Positions 34,582-44,090 are shown, counted from the first letter of the stretch. The stretch: DNA of 51,532 nucleotides from an uncultured Lachnospiraceae bacterium (GCA_910585965.1 CAJUHH010000022.1:1-51532), one strand, 5' to 3'. Made by a program: numbers and translations. Notes: generated from the letters alone by a model not told the origin.

Positions 34582-36642
34582 TTGGACGGACTAATCAATC
34601 ACGAGGACTACTTGGCGACCAATGTACAGGCGGCAGACTATGTAAAAAAACTTGCCAACAAAATGCCCGGCGGCTTTTTTATTTACCGCGCCACTGGAAA
34701 TGAAGAAATCCTATATGCCAATAAATCCATGTTAAAAATTTTTAACTGCCAGACAATGGAAGAATTTCGGGAGCTTACCGGCAATTCCTTTCGGGGGCTT
34801 GTCCATCCCGATGATATAGAAGAAGTGGAGCGCAGCATCCAGGAACAAATCGCCAGCAGCGATGACGATATGGATTATGTGGAATACCGAATTATTCAAA
34901 AAGGCGGTGAAGTACGCTGGCTGGAGGATTATGGGCATTTTACCCAGCACGATTATAACGGCGATATTTTTTACGTATTTGTAGTGGATGCCACCGAACG
35001 CAAGAAACGCCAGCTGCAGGAAAAAGAAGAGCAGCTTCAGGAGCAGCTCAGGCGCCTCGGCATGATCGCCGGACTCAGCATCGACTATGAATCCATTTTT
35101 TATGCCGACTTGGATCTGGACAGGATTCAGGCATACCGGATCAGCCATCGGTTCCAGCATAAATTTAAAGATATTTATACGGTTTGCCCTTTTGTCGGAT
35201 TTGACGAGGAATATGCAAAGCAATGGGTGCATCCTTCCGACCGGGGAATCCTTTTAAAAGCTACTGATGCAGAATATATTCGCCGGAAATTATCCAAAAA
35301 TAATTCTTTTCACATCAATTATCGAATTATCCAAAACGGAAAAGAAGAATATCTCCAGCTCCGCATCGTAAATATCGGCCGGAACGACCACGTTTCCCAG
35401 ATCGTTATGGGATACCGGAGCGTGGACGATGAAATCAAATACGAGCTGGAACAGAAGAAAATGCTGAAAGCTGCCCTCGAACAGGCGAAATCTTCCAACA
35501 TCGCCAAAAACACTTTTCTTTCCAATATGTCCCACGATATACGGACTCCTATGAACGCTATCGTAGGTTTTGCCGCTCTGGCCCAAAAACATATTGATGA
35601 AAAAGATAAAGTCCGGGAATACCTGGATATGATCGGAACATCCAGCGATCAGCTTCTGCGCTTGATTAATGATGTTCTGGAAATATCGAGCATCGAGGCT
35701 GATAAAATGCAAATAGAAGAAGGCGAATGCAGCCTTCTGGACATCATTCAGGAAATCCAGTCCGCGATTACGCCAAGAGCATCGGCAAAAGATATCGATC
35801 TTTCTTTGAATATCTCCGGACTGAAGCACTATACTGTATACAGCGACCGCCAGAAGCTTTTCCAGATTCTCCTGCGGCTCACTCGAAACGCCGTGAAATA
35901 TACGGAATTCAAAGGCAAGGTATCTCTTACGGTAAAAGAAACCGAATCCACGGACAGGGAACGCGCCACATACCAATTCATCGTCCAGGACAACGGCATA
36001 GGTATCAGTGAATCTTTTATGGAACATATATTCGAACCCTTTGAACGCCAGCAAAATACTACTTTAAGCGGCATATATGGCACAGGGCTCGGCCTTACTA
36101 TTACGAAAAACATTGTAGACATGATGGGAGGAACCATTGAAGTAACAAGTGCCTCCGGCCAGGGAAGCACCTTTATTATAACGCTCAGCCTCCGCATACA
36201 AAACCGGCAGTTCCAGCCCCTTCATACAAAAAAACAGCCACAAACGCTTGCGTTGGAACAGCGCAGAATCCTCCTTGTAGAAGATAACGAAATCAATCTG
36301 GAGATCGAAGTGGAACTGCTGCAGGATGCAGGATTTCTCGTGGATACTGCCACCGACGGCAGTATTGCCATTGAAAAGATTGCAAATGCAAAGCCCGGGT
36401 ACTACAACCTGGTGCTTATGGATATCCAGATGCCGGTGATGGATGGCTATCATGCCACATCTGCCATCCGTCAGCTTGAAAATCCGCTGCTGGCCAACAT
36501 ACCCATTGTAGCGCTGTCAGCCAACACTTTGGACGAAGACCGCAGGAAGGCAATGGAATGCGGCATGAATGCCCATCTTCCCAAGCCTGTCAATATGCCT
36601 CAGCTGATGGAGCTTGTGGAAAAAATATTAACCACGTTTTAG
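34582..36642 (+). CDS. PAS-containing hybrid histidine kinase / response regulator
   Basis: A 686-residue cytosolic sensor from a TTG start chosen because GGAGG lies six to seven bases before it; the frame is open further upstream. An N-terminal PAS fold (about 25-140) and a second PAS-like domain (about 155-285) precede the kinase core with H318 in NMSHDIRTP, N box LTRNAVKYTE, G1 QDNGIGIS and G2 GTGLGLTI. The C-terminal receiver has acidic pair VEDNEIN, phospho-acceptor D614 in LMDIQMPVMDGY and K668. No output domain is present and no response regulator lies next to it. Confidence 0.92.
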   Translation: MDGLINHEDYLATNVQAADYVKKLANKMPGGFFIYRATGNEEILYANKSMLKIFNCQTMEEFRELTGNSFRGLVHPDDIEEVERSIQEQIASSDDDMDYVEYRIIQKGGEVRWLEDYGHFTQHDYNGDIFYVFVVDATERKKRQLQEKEEQLQEQLRRLGMIAGLSIDYESIFYADLDLDRIQAYRISHRFQHKFKDIYTVCPFVGFDEEYAKQWVHPSDRGILLKATDAEYIRRKLSKNNSFHINYRIIQNGKEEYLQLRIVNIGRNDHVSQIVMGYRSVDDEIKYELEQKKMLKAALEQAKSSNIAKNTFLSNMSHDIRTPMNAIVGFAALAQKHIDEKDKVREYLDMIGTSSDQLLRLINDVLEISSIEADKMQIEEGECSLLDIIQEIQSAITPRASAKDIDLSLNISGLKHYTVYSDRQKLFQILLRLTRNAVKYTEFKGKVSLTVKETESTDRERATYQFIVQDNGIGISESFMEHIFEPFERQQNTTLSGIYGTGLGLTITKNIVDMMGGTIEVTSASGQGSTFIITLSLRIQNRQFQPLHTKKQPQTLALEQRRILLVEDNEINLEIEVELLQDAGFLVDTATDGSIAIEKIANAKPGYYNLVLMDIQMPVMDGYHATSAIRQLENPLLANIPIVALSANTLDEDRRKAMECGMNAHLPKPVNMPQLMELVEKILTTF

Positions 36643-36671
36643 ACGCACAATCTGAAAGGAGAATATAAGAT

Positions 36672-37661
36672 ATGAATAATCGGGCATCGAATCGATACGA
36701 TACCATGCAATACCGCCGCAGCGGAAAAAGCGGCTTAAAGCTCCCAGCCCTCTCTCTGGGCTTATGGCACAACTTCGGGGATACTGGAAATTATGAAAAT
36801 ATGAAACAGATGTGTCTGACTGCTTTCGACAACGGCATCACACATTTCGACCTAGCCAACAATTACGGGCCGGAGCCGGGCAGCGCGGAGAAAAATTTCG
36901 GCAGGATCTATCATGAAAACCTGAAATCCTACCGGGATGAACTGCTGGTCAGCACAAAAGCCGGCTATCTCATGTGGGAAGGCCCTTACGGGGACTGGGG
37001 CAGCCGGAAATACCTGATCGCCAGCCTGGACCAGAGCCTTCAACGCATGGGCCTCGATTATGTGGATATTTTCTACCATCACCGCCCTGACCCGGAAACG
37101 CCTCTGGAAGAAACTATGGGCGCTCTGGACAGCATTGTCAAAAGCGGCAAAGCCTTATATGTCGGGCTTTCCAATTACAACGGCCCGCAGATGGAAGAGG
37201 CTGCCGCCATTTTGAACGACTTGAAATGCCCTTTTGTCATTAACCAGAACCGCTATTCCATCTTCGATCGGACGATAGAACAAAACGGGCTGAAAAATTC
37301 GGCTGCTAAAGCAGGAAAAGGCATCATCACCTTCAGCCCGCTCGCCCAAGGGCTGCTCACCGACCGTTACTTAAACGGCATCCCGCAGGACAGTCGCATC
37401 CGCACGGACGGACGCTTTTTAAAAGAAGAGATCCTTACCGAAGAAAAGCTGTCCCGAATCAAAGCCTTGAATGAAATCGCTGCGGCCCGGGGAGAGTCGC
37501 TGGCACAAATGGCTTTAAAATGGATCTTGAAGGATGATGTGATCACCAGCGTTCTGATCGGCGCTTCCAGGCCTTCCCAGATTCTGGAAAACCTGAACGT
37601 TCTGGACAGTCAGCCTTTTACTGAGGAAGAACTGAAAAAAATAGACGACTATTCCCTCTGA
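36672..37661 (+). CDS. Aldo/keto reductase (YghZ-like)
   Basis: A 329-residue TIM-barrel NADPH-dependent reductase. FDLANNYGPEPGSAE carries the catalytic Asp/Tyr, STKAGY the Lys and HHRPDPETP the His. The GPEPGSAEKNFG and GLDYVDIFYHHRPD pattern fits the L-glyceraldehyde-3-phosphate reductase (YghZ, AKR14) group. It starts 29 bases after the histidine kinase gene, with RBS AAAGGAG, and its end overlaps the convergent DUF362 gene by 13 bases. Confidence 0.9.
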   Translation: MNNRASNRYDTMQYRRSGKSGLKLPALSLGLWHNFGDTGNYENMKQMCLTAFDNGITHFDLANNYGPEPGSAEKNFGRIYHENLKSYRDELLVSTKAGYLMWEGPYGDWGSRKYLIASLDQSLQRMGLDYVDIFYHHRPDPETPLEETMGALDSIVKSGKALYVGLSNYNGPQMEEAAAILNDLKCPFVINQNRYSIFDRTIEQNGLKNSAAKAGKGIITFSPLAQGLLTDRYLNGIPQDSRIRTDGRFLKEEILTEEKLSRIKALNEIAAARGESLAQMALKWILKDDVITSVLIGASRPSQILENLNVLDSQPFTEEELKKIDDYSL

Positions 37662-38758
37662 CTTCCTGACAGAATATATGCTTTCAGGAATTCATACATC
37701 TCGTTTTCCGTGGGCGGACAGCCTGGCAGACTGTGCTGGAAATCTTTCGTGCAGTTTCCGATGCCAAGCTTTCCGCTCTTTTGGCGGAACCCCTGACCAA
37801 TGCAGACTTTATCAGAAAAATGTTTGAGCAGCCCTTCTTTTTCCAGCATATCCAGCGCTGGCAGCAGATATCCGTAGCAGGCGCTGCAAGAATCCACCTC
37901 CGCCGTCAATTCACGCAGCTTCATCACCCTCTTCTTATCCGGCGCAGCCATCGAACCTCCCAAAGTATTCAATTCCCGAACTGATCCTTTAGACAGATCG
38001 GCGCATCCTGCCCCCAGTTTTTCTGCCAGCCCGATATAAGGCACCTCTTCCGTCCCATAACCCATGAGCTTGCATACATAAGCATCGCAAAGCACCGGGT
38101 CCGCAGCAGCAAAGATTCGGTTCATCGCCGTCGGGTTCCCCCCATCTTCAAAATTCAAGTCGCCGCATATGCTGTCCACAAGGATAAAATCCTGGCGGAT
38201 CCCCATTGCCAGATGCGCAATCGGCTTATGCAGCCCCATTGAATGAAACCGCCTTTTTTCCCCGTTCGGGATCAGCCCCTTCATATTTTTCAACGCACAG
38301 GTAATCCTTGTCTGGCAATGCCCCTTCATCACCGGCACATTGATCATATAATCCACGCCAAAAGCACACTGACAGATATGAAGCTCCATCCCCGCGCAGT
38401 CCACGGTTTTCGACTTTTCTTTCTGCGTATCGATTAATTCTGCCCCGTAGCGCGCCGCCAGCTCCCGGTATCCGCATTCGCGGAAAGCATTTTCCGTCTT
38501 TTCCCCTACCCAAGATCCTTCCATGATTACCAGCTCGCGAAATCCATGCTCCCTCAGATATTGGAGCAGCCCCTCCACTACTTCGGGATGCGTCGTAGCC
38601 CCTTCTTCTGCCGAAACCGGAGACACTAGGTTGGGCTTGATCCCGATTCTTTTCCCCCTGTCACCGATCCTTCCGGCCAAATCTGCTTCTTCCAGAAGCT
38701 CTTTTGTCATTTTTTTATATTCATTCCCATATATAACCAAAATCTCGTTGTTTTCCAA
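37649..38758 (-). CDS. DUF362 family protein
   Basis: A 369-residue protein. GIKPNLVSPVSAEEGATTHPEVVEGLL and the MKGHCQTRITCALKNMKGLIP segment are typical of DUF362. The C-terminal third has several cysteines (CSAC, GNCT, PGCPP) that could bind an iron-sulfur cluster, although no classical 4Fe-4S ferredoxin motif is seen. The start is TTG with GAGGAG upstream. Function unknown. Confidence 0.85.
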   Translation of the reverse strand: MENNEILVIYGNEYKKMTKELLEEADLAGRIGDRGKRIGIKPNLVSPVSAEEGATTHPEVVEGLLQYLREHGFRELVIMEGSWVGEKTENAFRECGYRELAARYGAELIDTQKEKSKTVDCAGMELHICQCAFGVDYMINVPVMKGHCQTRITCALKNMKGLIPNGEKRRFHSMGLHKPIAHLAMGIRQDFILVDSICGDLNFEDGGNPTAMNRIFAAADPVLCDAYVCKLMGYGTEEVPYIGLAEKLGAGCADLSKGSVRELNTLGGSMAAPDKKRVMKLRELTAEVDSCSACYGYLLPALDMLEKEGLLKHFSDKVCIGQGFRQKSGKLGIGNCTKDFQHSLPGCPPTENEMYEFLKAYILSGSQRE

Positions 38759-38775
38759 AATACGTTTCTCCTCAC

Positions 38776-39813
38776 TTACCAGTTATTCACCGCATGTTCT
38801 GCAAAAGAAACCACATCTCTTACTTCCAGTTCCGTTCCATCGTCCAGCACCGCCCTGCCGCAGAAAGTCCCGAACATCTGATGGCAGCAGTTATCCACCC
38901 ACAATAATTTAACCGCTGTCGTACGATCATAAAGCGGGGTCAGCGTCAGATCCAGCCGCCCTTCCCGATCCTTTAAATGCCACGGCTGCATATATTCTTC
39001 GCCCAGCAGGAAATCCACCTTTCCAATTTTATGGCTCCTTCCTTTGTAAAAAAGCATATTCTCGCTGGCCGTATCCGTATTACCGAAGCCGCACCCCAGA
39101 TTAAAGCCGAACATTTCCCCGTCCAGATACCCGGTCCCATTGCTCCAATACCACTCATTATGAAAAGGCCATACGCCCCGTCCCCAGTCCAAAAGGCCGA
39201 AAGATTCTTCCTTTTGAAACTTCCACTCGTCCCCTCCCGAACGAATATACCCTTCTGCTGTCATACAGTTTATTTTATGATTGTAATAAAAAGCCTGAGG
39301 ATATTCATCAAAGGGAAGGTTGATCACTAGGGAATCCGGATTACGCCGTTCGAGGCAGATCTTCGTATCCACATCCCCCCACCGGCAGCTCAATATGCGT
39401 ATATCCCCTTCTGTTTCGAATTTCATGGATACGCCGTCTTTCTCATAAGCCAGGACATGGTTCCGCTCCGTATCGGAGGGCATACGCAGCGATCCAAAAG
39501 GAAGCACCAGTATTTTATTCAAATCCAGCAGTTTCTTCCCCGCCCGGAAATCAAACAACATCAGGCTCACCTGCCCTGCATAAGAAGCATGCCCGATCGT
39601 AAACTGAAGGCATAGCCTGTCGTTCGATACCTGGTAAAAATCCCACTCCTTGATCCTCCACGGCGGCGCTTTAATTGCTTTTCGGTCATAAACCAATATG
39701 CTTTTCCTGGAAAACCCGGGGTTCGGCCTCCCCTTTCGGTCCAGCACAGGTCCTTTTTTCATCAGCTCTTTTTCCATAGACACATTTTTCCCTACTGTAA
39801 TATATCTCGCCAT
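38776..39813 (-). CDS. DUF2804 family protein
   Basis: A 345-residue protein rich in tryptophan and tyrosine, without signal peptide or membrane spans. DWGRGVWPFHNEWYWSNG and the FGFNLGCGFG segment are the hallmarks of DUF2804, a beta-rich family of unknown function that may be related to lipocalin-like or AttH folds. RBS AAGGAGG before ATG. It is between DUF362 and an acetyltransferase, probably in one transcript: the gaps are 17 and 1 bases. Confidence 0.85.
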   Translation of the reverse strand: MARYITVGKNVSMEKELMKKGPVLDRKGRPNPGFSRKSILVYDRKAIKAPPWRIKEWDFYQVSNDRLCLQFTIGHASYAGQVSLMLFDFRAGKKLLDLNKILVLPFGSLRMPSDTERNHVLAYEKDGVSMKFETEGDIRILSCRWGDVDTKICLERRNPDSLVINLPFDEYPQAFYYNHKINCMTAEGYIRSGGDEWKFQKEESFGLLDWGRGVWPFHNEWYWSNGTGYLDGEMFGFNLGCGFGNTDTASENMLFYKGRSHKIGKVDFLLGEEYMQPWHLKDREGRLDLTLTPLYDRTTAVKLLWVDNCCHQMFGTFCGRAVLDDGTELEVRDVVSFAEHAVNNW

Positions 39814-39814
39814 A

Positions 39815-40663
39815 TCAATGCCTCCTTTTTACATACCGTTCATACCGTATTCCCTTATCCGCCGCTTCATTCTCCCATTGAAATCCCAGCTTTGTGCAAA
39901 GACAGACCGATGCCTCGTTCTCCTTCCGAACCAGCGCCTGTATTTCCTGAAATCCCAGCTCCTTCTCCCCATATTCTACAATCGCTTTACACACTTCATA
40001 GGCATATCCCTTTCCTTGGTAAGGAACGCCGATCACGAATCCCAGCTCCGGCACATCAAATCCCTGCCTCCAGCTCAGCCCCGCGCGGCCTATCACCTCA
40101 TTCTTTTCTTTGCACAAGACTGTCCACAAGCCATAACCGTAAAAACCATAGATTTCTCTGATGTAATTTCTCACATACTCCCTTTCCTCTGCCGGATCAG
40201 GAAATAAATCTTCCATATAATAAGTAATGGAAGGCTCCCTATAAATACGATAAAACTCTTCTACATCCTCCACCGTCGTTTCCCGCACCAGGCATCTGTC
40301 CGTCTCTAAAATCATCCACGGCTTCCCTGCTAGACGCAAATACGCTTTTTCAAGGGACTCCCATTCCAAATCCTCAATATCCGTCACCGCATAAGCCGCA
40401 CCGGAAAAATCCTCCTGCGGGTTATTGCCATGCAGAAAAGCGATCCCATAATCCCCTCTTTGCCTCAATTCAGAAAGCATAACCGAAGAATCCGTTATAA
40501 AAAGAATATCCTCCTTCGTACACTCTTCCATGAACTCTTTTTCCCAATCATTCACACCCCCGAAAAAAATGCGCCCTCCTTCCGCACCCATATTTTCCTT
40601 CATCTTTTCTAATGCCGTGCCCTGTTCTGCATCCATTATGAGAAAAACTACCTTTTTTAACAT
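39815..40663 (-). CDS. GNAT acetyltransferase with N-terminal HAD-like segment
   Basis: A 282-residue protein. Residues about 110-275 form a RimJ/RimL-type GNAT domain (RCLVRETTVEDVEEFYRIY, the acetyl-CoA loop YQGKGYAYEVCKAIVEYGEKELG). Residues 1-105 form an extra domain with LFITDSSVMLSELRQRGDYGIAFLHGNN that resembles the second half of a HAD hydrolase without the first catalytic Asp. The substrate is unknown. It is the first gene of the DUF2804-DUF362 group. Confidence 0.85.
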   Translation of the reverse strand: MLKKVVFLIMDAEQGTALEKMKENMGAEGGRIFFGGVNDWEKEFMEECTKEDILFITDSSVMLSELRQRGDYGIAFLHGNNPQEDFSGAAYAVTDIEDLEWESLEKAYLRLAGKPWMILETDRCLVRETTVEDVEEFYRIYREPSITYYMEDLFPDPAEEREYVRNYIREIYGFYGYGLWTVLCKEKNEVIGRAGLSWRQGFDVPELGFVIGVPYQGKGYAYEVCKAIVEYGEKELGFQEIQALVRKENEASVCLCTKLGFQWENEAADKGIRYERYVKRRH

Positions 40664-40710
40664 GCCGGTCTCCCTGGAAATCTCTATTCTTCCTATTTAC
40701 TAATCCGCCC

Positions 40711-40746
40711 GTTTCATCTAAAATGAAACCATGTTAATTCTATAAT
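40711..40746 (+). promoter_or_regulatory. Possible operator and -10 box upstream of the cyclophilin gene
   Basis: GTTTCAT-CTAAA-ATGAAAC (40711-40729) is a perfect 7-bp inverted repeat covering the expected -35 position of a promoter whose -10 is TATAAT (40741-40746). No clear -35 is visible, which would suit an activated or repressed promoter. Confidence 0.45.
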
Positions 40747-40778
40747 AAAACAAAACAAAAAAGAAGGGAAGCAAAACA

Positions 40779-41300
40779 ATGGCACAAAATCCAATCGTTA
40801 CATTTACCATGGAAAACGGAGATATCATCAAGGCGGAGTTATACCCCGAAATCGCGCCTAATACCGTCAACAACTTTATCTCCCTGATCAGCAAAAACTT
40901 TTATGACGGCCTTATTTTCCATAGAGTCATCCGAGGCTTCATGATACAGGGCGGCGACCCGGAAGGCTCCGGCATGGGGGGGCCGGGCTACAGCATCAAA
41001 GGGGAATTCTCCCAGAACGGCGTAGAAAATAATCTGAAACATGAGGAAGGCGTTCTTTCCATGGCAAGAAGCATGCACCCCGATTCCGCCGGATCACAGT
41101 TCTTCATTATGCATAAGAACTCCCCTCATCTGGACGGCGCTTATGCAGCGTTTGGGAAAGTGATCGAGGGCATGGAATTTGTGGACAACATCGCGGAAAC
41201 AAAAACCGATTATTCTGACAAGCCCATGGCTCCGCAGGTCATGAAAACTGTCACTGTGGAAACTTTCGGCATCGATTACCCGGAACCAGAGAAAGCCTGA
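40779..41300 (+). CDS. Cyclophilin-type peptidyl-prolyl isomerase
   Basis: A 173-residue cytosolic cyclophilin. FHRVIRGFMIQGGDPEGSGMGG and AGSQFFIMHKNSPHLDGAYAAFG contain the active-site Arg, Phe, Gln and His. It speeds proline cis-trans isomerisation in protein folding. RBS AGAAGGGAAG before ATG; alone in its transcript. Confidence 0.95.
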   Translation: MAQNPIVTFTMENGDIIKAELYPEIAPNTVNNFISLISKNFYDGLIFHRVIRGFMIQGGDPEGSGMGGPGYSIKGEFSQNGVENNLKHEEGVLSMARSMHPDSAGSQFFIMHKNSPHLDGAYAAFGKVIEGMEFVDNIAETKTDYSDKPMAPQVMKTVTVETFGIDYPEPEKA

Positions 41301-41617
41301 GTTCATATTTTGTTCATATTACTTTAAAAAAAACTTCAATTCATTATCATTTTTTAGACATTTCTTTCTCATATACTAAATTCATAAGATAAATACATGA
41401 GAGCCAGAGTTAATTGATTTTTTTAAATAACTTTTTCATAATAAATGCCAGATAAAGGTTGCTTTATCTGGCATCCTCCCTTTTCAGGGGCTTTTTCCCG
41501 GATTTTTGTTTTATTTCACATTGGCATATTGACATACGGCGCTTTAGCGTAATAAAATATATTTATTACAAGAGCGTAATAGCACACGCTCTTATTTTTT
41601 TGTGAAGGAGGTGTATC
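41301..41617 (+). other. Intergenic region with two hairpins and a promoter before the AGCS gene
   Basis: ATGCCAGATAAAG (41445-41457) and CTTTATCTGGCAT (41462-41474) form a 13-bp perfect stem, perhaps the end of the cyclophilin transcript, though only CCTCCCTTTT follows. A promoter candidate is TTGACA (41529-41534) with TAAAAT (41553-41558), 18 apart. It is followed by a terminator-like stem, AAGAGCGT (41570-41577) with ACGCTCTT (41586-41593) and ATTTTTTT, before the AAGGAGG at 41605-41611. No glycine riboswitch was recognised. Confidence 0.55.
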
Positions 41618-41680
41618 ATGGTATCCTATGATACTATGAGAATGTATGAATGGATTTATTCGAATGATAACAAATATTAA
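41618..41680 (+). CDS. Possible leader peptide ORF before the AGCS symporter
   Basis: The only perfect Shine-Dalgarno in the area, AAGGAGG (41605-41611), stands six bases before an ATG that opens a 20-codon frame, MVSYDTMRMYEWIYSNDNKY. It overlaps the first 35 bases of the symporter gene in another frame. GTATCAT/ATGATAC (41612-41633) could fold over its start codon. The symporter's own start at 41646 lacks a good RBS, so it may depend on translation of this leader. Confidence 0.45.
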   Translation: MVSYDTMRMYEWIYSNDNKY

Positions 41681-43097
41681 CGGCATCCTGAATGATTTTA
41701 TATGGGGGCCTGTTATGCTCGTCATTTTTCTTGCGGTAGGGCTGATGTTTACCGTGCGAACCAAAATATTCCAGATTTCCCATTTCAAATACTGGATCGA
41801 TGTAACCTTTCTCCAGCTTTTTAAGAAAGATTCAGCCCATGTGCGGAAAACGGATGACAAGCACGCGATTTCCCAGTTCCAGTCGCTCTGTACCGCCCTG
41901 GCAGCAACAATCGGCGTAGGAAATATCTCAGGGGTGGCGATCGCCCTCGCCCTCGGCGGCCCGGGCGCTATTTTCTGGATGTGGCTTTCCGCTTTCCTTG
42001 GAATGATGACAAATTACGCGGAAAATACCCTTGGCATCAAATACCGCTATAAAAACGAAAAGGGCGATTGGGTCGGAGGCGCTATGATTTATATTGAAAA
42101 AGGATTGGGCTGGAAATGGCTGGCTGTCATTTTTTCCATTTTCTGCGTATTGGCTTCCTTCGGCATCGGCAACATGTCGCAGGGAAATGAAATTGCCAAC
42201 GGCCTATACAATTCTTTTGCCGTACCCAGATGGGCGACCGCGCTCATCGTCATGCTCCTTGCCGGCCTCGTTATCGTAGGCGGCATCAAGCGCATCGCTT
42301 CCGTCACGGAAAAGCTGGTTCCTTTCATGGCCATTACATATATCCTCGGCTCCCTCGTTGTTATTTTTGCCAACGCATCCGCTGTCCCTGGCGCTTTCGG
42401 CGCTATTTTCGGCAACGCTTTCCGCTTTTCTTCCGTAGGAGGCGGCCTGGCCGGATTCACCGTTATGATCGCTATGAGAAGGGGTATTTCCAGAGGCGTA
42501 TTTTCCAATGAAGCCGGTCTCGGCTCTTCCGTCATGGTCCACTCCGCTTCCAACGTAAAGGAGCCTGTCGTTCAGGGCATGTGGGGTATCTTTGAAGTAT
42601 TTGCAGACACGCTGGTCGTATGTACCCTGACTGCACTCACGATTCTGACATCCGGCGTTTACGATTATACGGAATATGCAAAATATGTGGGCACGGATCT
42701 TCCTGAGACATTAAAGAGCGGCGTGGCTCTTACCAGCGCGGCATTTGAATCCGTGTTCGGTTCCCTGGGCGGCGGCTTTATTTCCATCGCCGTTATGCTG
42801 TTCGCCTTTTCCACCATCCTTGGCTGGTCCTATTACGGAGAGCGGGGCATCGAATATTTATTCGGCCTGAAGGCGGTCCCTGTCTATAAGCTAATCTTTA
42901 TCCTTATTATTTTCATCGGCTGCAACGCTTCCTTAAAATTAGTGGTGGATATTTCGGATACCTTCAACGGTTTTATGGCGCTGCCAAACCTGATCGCGGT
43001 CAGTCTCTTATCCGGCCAGGTCATCGCTATGACAAAAGAATATATCGCCAAAGTCAAAACGGGCAAAGAATCCGTAAATGGAGAGGAATTAAATTAA
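41646..43097 (+). CDS. Sodium/proton-dependent alanine (AGCS) symporter
   Basis: A 483-residue membrane protein with about eleven spans. NDFIWGPVMLVIFLAVGLMFTVRTKIFQ, ALAATIGVGNISGVAIAL and SRGVFSNEAGLGSSVMVHSA are AGCS family signatures. It imports alanine or glycine with sodium. ATG 41664 is another possible start. It ends 9 bases before a bidirectional terminator. Confidence 0.93.
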   Translation: MNGFIRMITNINGILNDFIWGPVMLVIFLAVGLMFTVRTKIFQISHFKYWIDVTFLQLFKKDSAHVRKTDDKHAISQFQSLCTALAATIGVGNISGVAIALALGGPGAIFWMWLSAFLGMMTNYAENTLGIKYRYKNEKGDWVGGAMIYIEKGLGWKWLAVIFSIFCVLASFGIGNMSQGNEIANGLYNSFAVPRWATALIVMLLAGLVIVGGIKRIASVTEKLVPFMAITYILGSLVVIFANASAVPGAFGAIFGNAFRFSSVGGGLAGFTVMIAMRRGISRGVFSNEAGLGSSVMVHSASNVKEPVVQGMWGIFEVFADTLVVCTLTALTILTSGVYDYTEYAKYVGTDLPETLKSGVALTSAAFESVFGSLGGGFISIAVMLFAFSTILGWSYYGERGIEYLFGLKAVPVYKLIFILIIFIGCNASLKLVVDISDTFNGFMALPNLIAVSLLSGQVIAMTKEYIAKVKTGKESVNGEELN

Positions 43098-43106
43098 AAA
43101 ATGCAT

Positions 43107-43153
43107 AAAAAAAGACGCCGCCAAACCAACCACATCCGGCAGCGTCTTTTTTT
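43107..43153. terminator. Bidirectional terminator
   Basis: AAAAAAAGACGC (43107-43118) pairs with GCGTCTTTTTTT (43142-43153), with further pairing inside. It serves the symporter gene on the plus strand and the DUF1189 gene, whose stop codon it touches, on the minus strand. Confidence 0.9.
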
Positions 43154-43979
43154 ACATCCATGTCTTGTCATCAAACGAATAATGGTTCCCTTGGTTTCCC
43201 TGGTTCATCTGCTGCTGAAGCAGATCCTCCCTCATCCCCTTAATTACCACTCCGAGAATAACGATGGAAATGCCGAAATTAATGATCCAGAAATAAGGAA
43301 TGGTAAACGGCAGCCATGAAACGCACGCCTTAATCAGCAATGGAAGAACCCTGCTGTAAATACCGAGCAGATACAGCTGCCCAAAAGTAAGCTGGTATTT
43401 CATGCAGGATGCCACGATCATCCCGATCAGGGCGACAAATAAAACGCCAAAGAAAAACAGCATAGTCATAACGACGTACATAATAACCATCACTACTACA
43501 ATAATCGCATACATGGAAGGCACCAGCGCTTCCAGGTCTTCTTTCGAAAAATCAATTCCTAATTCGTCAAAGCTGTATTGCTGCATCGCAGCGCCGGAAT
43601 TTTTTATAATAATTTTTTCGGAGTCCATCAGAATGACATTGGTATAGCCGGCATAATACGCCTCCATTTCCGATGCGTCATAAAATACCTCATCCGGATT
43701 CGTATCTATCCAGATACAAGTATCGCCGTCGTCGATCTGCACCATTTCCTCCACCCACAAAACACCGTTTTTCAGTTCAAAATCCGGCACCGATTCCCGT
43801 ATCGCGGCCCCAAGCCCCGAACCATTCAGCCTGAGAAAAGGGATGATGATCGTCAGCAGAAAATAAATGAGCATAACAACGACTCCAAAGCCAAAAACCT
43901 TTGATTTCCTGTTATTTAGAAATTCCTTATAACTTTTAAAACTATAAATGGACAATGCCATTTCCTTAAATATATTCAT
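43152..43979 (-). CDS. DUF1189-like membrane protein
   Basis: A 275-residue protein. MNIFKEMALSIYSFKSYKEFLNNRKSK leads into TM1 (about 25-45), then an outside domain (about 50-145), then four or five spans (about 148-250) and a Gln/Asn-rich C-terminal tail. This layout fits DUF1189. Function unknown. The ATG at 43979 with GGGAGAG upstream is chosen as start. Confidence 0.75.
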   Translation of the reverse strand: MNIFKEMALSIYSFKSYKEFLNNRKSKVFGFGVVVMLIYFLLTIIIPFLRLNGSGLGAAIRESVPDFELKNGVLWVEEMVQIDDGDTCIWIDTNPDEVFYDASEMEAYYAGYTNVILMDSEKIIIKNSGAAMQQYSFDELGIDFSKEDLEALVPSMYAIIVVVMVIMYVVMTMLFFFGVLFVALIGMIVASCMKYQLTFGQLYLLGIYSRVLPLLIKACVSWLPFTIPYFWIINFGISIVILGVVIKGMREDLLQQQMNQGNQGNHYSFDDKTWM

Positions 43980-44010
43980 TCTTTTCTCTCCCTCACACAG
44001 CAAACCATGA

Positions 44011-44042
44011 TTTAGAAAAGGCTGTCCATGCGGGCAGCCTTT
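44011..44042 (-). terminator. Terminator of fba
   Basis: AAAGGCTGTCC (44017-44027) and GGGCAGCCTTT (44032-44042) form a stem with one G-T pair; on the minus strand it is followed by TCTAAAT. It lies between fba and the DUF1189 gene. Confidence 0.75.
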
Positions 44043-44090
44043 CTATTATCAGAAGTATAGCACTTCAATGACTTTATATCAGCTCTGTTA

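Noticed and set aside
40711..40729. GTTTCAT/ATGAAAC palindrome as a fragment of the long palindromic element
   Set aside because: It resembles the TTTCA hairpins of the core, but the loop differs and no other core or arm sequence surrounds it; a local operator is simpler.
41301..41617. Glycine riboswitch upstream of the AGCS symporter
   Set aside because: The conserved tandem aptamer sequences were not found; only simple hairpins are visible.
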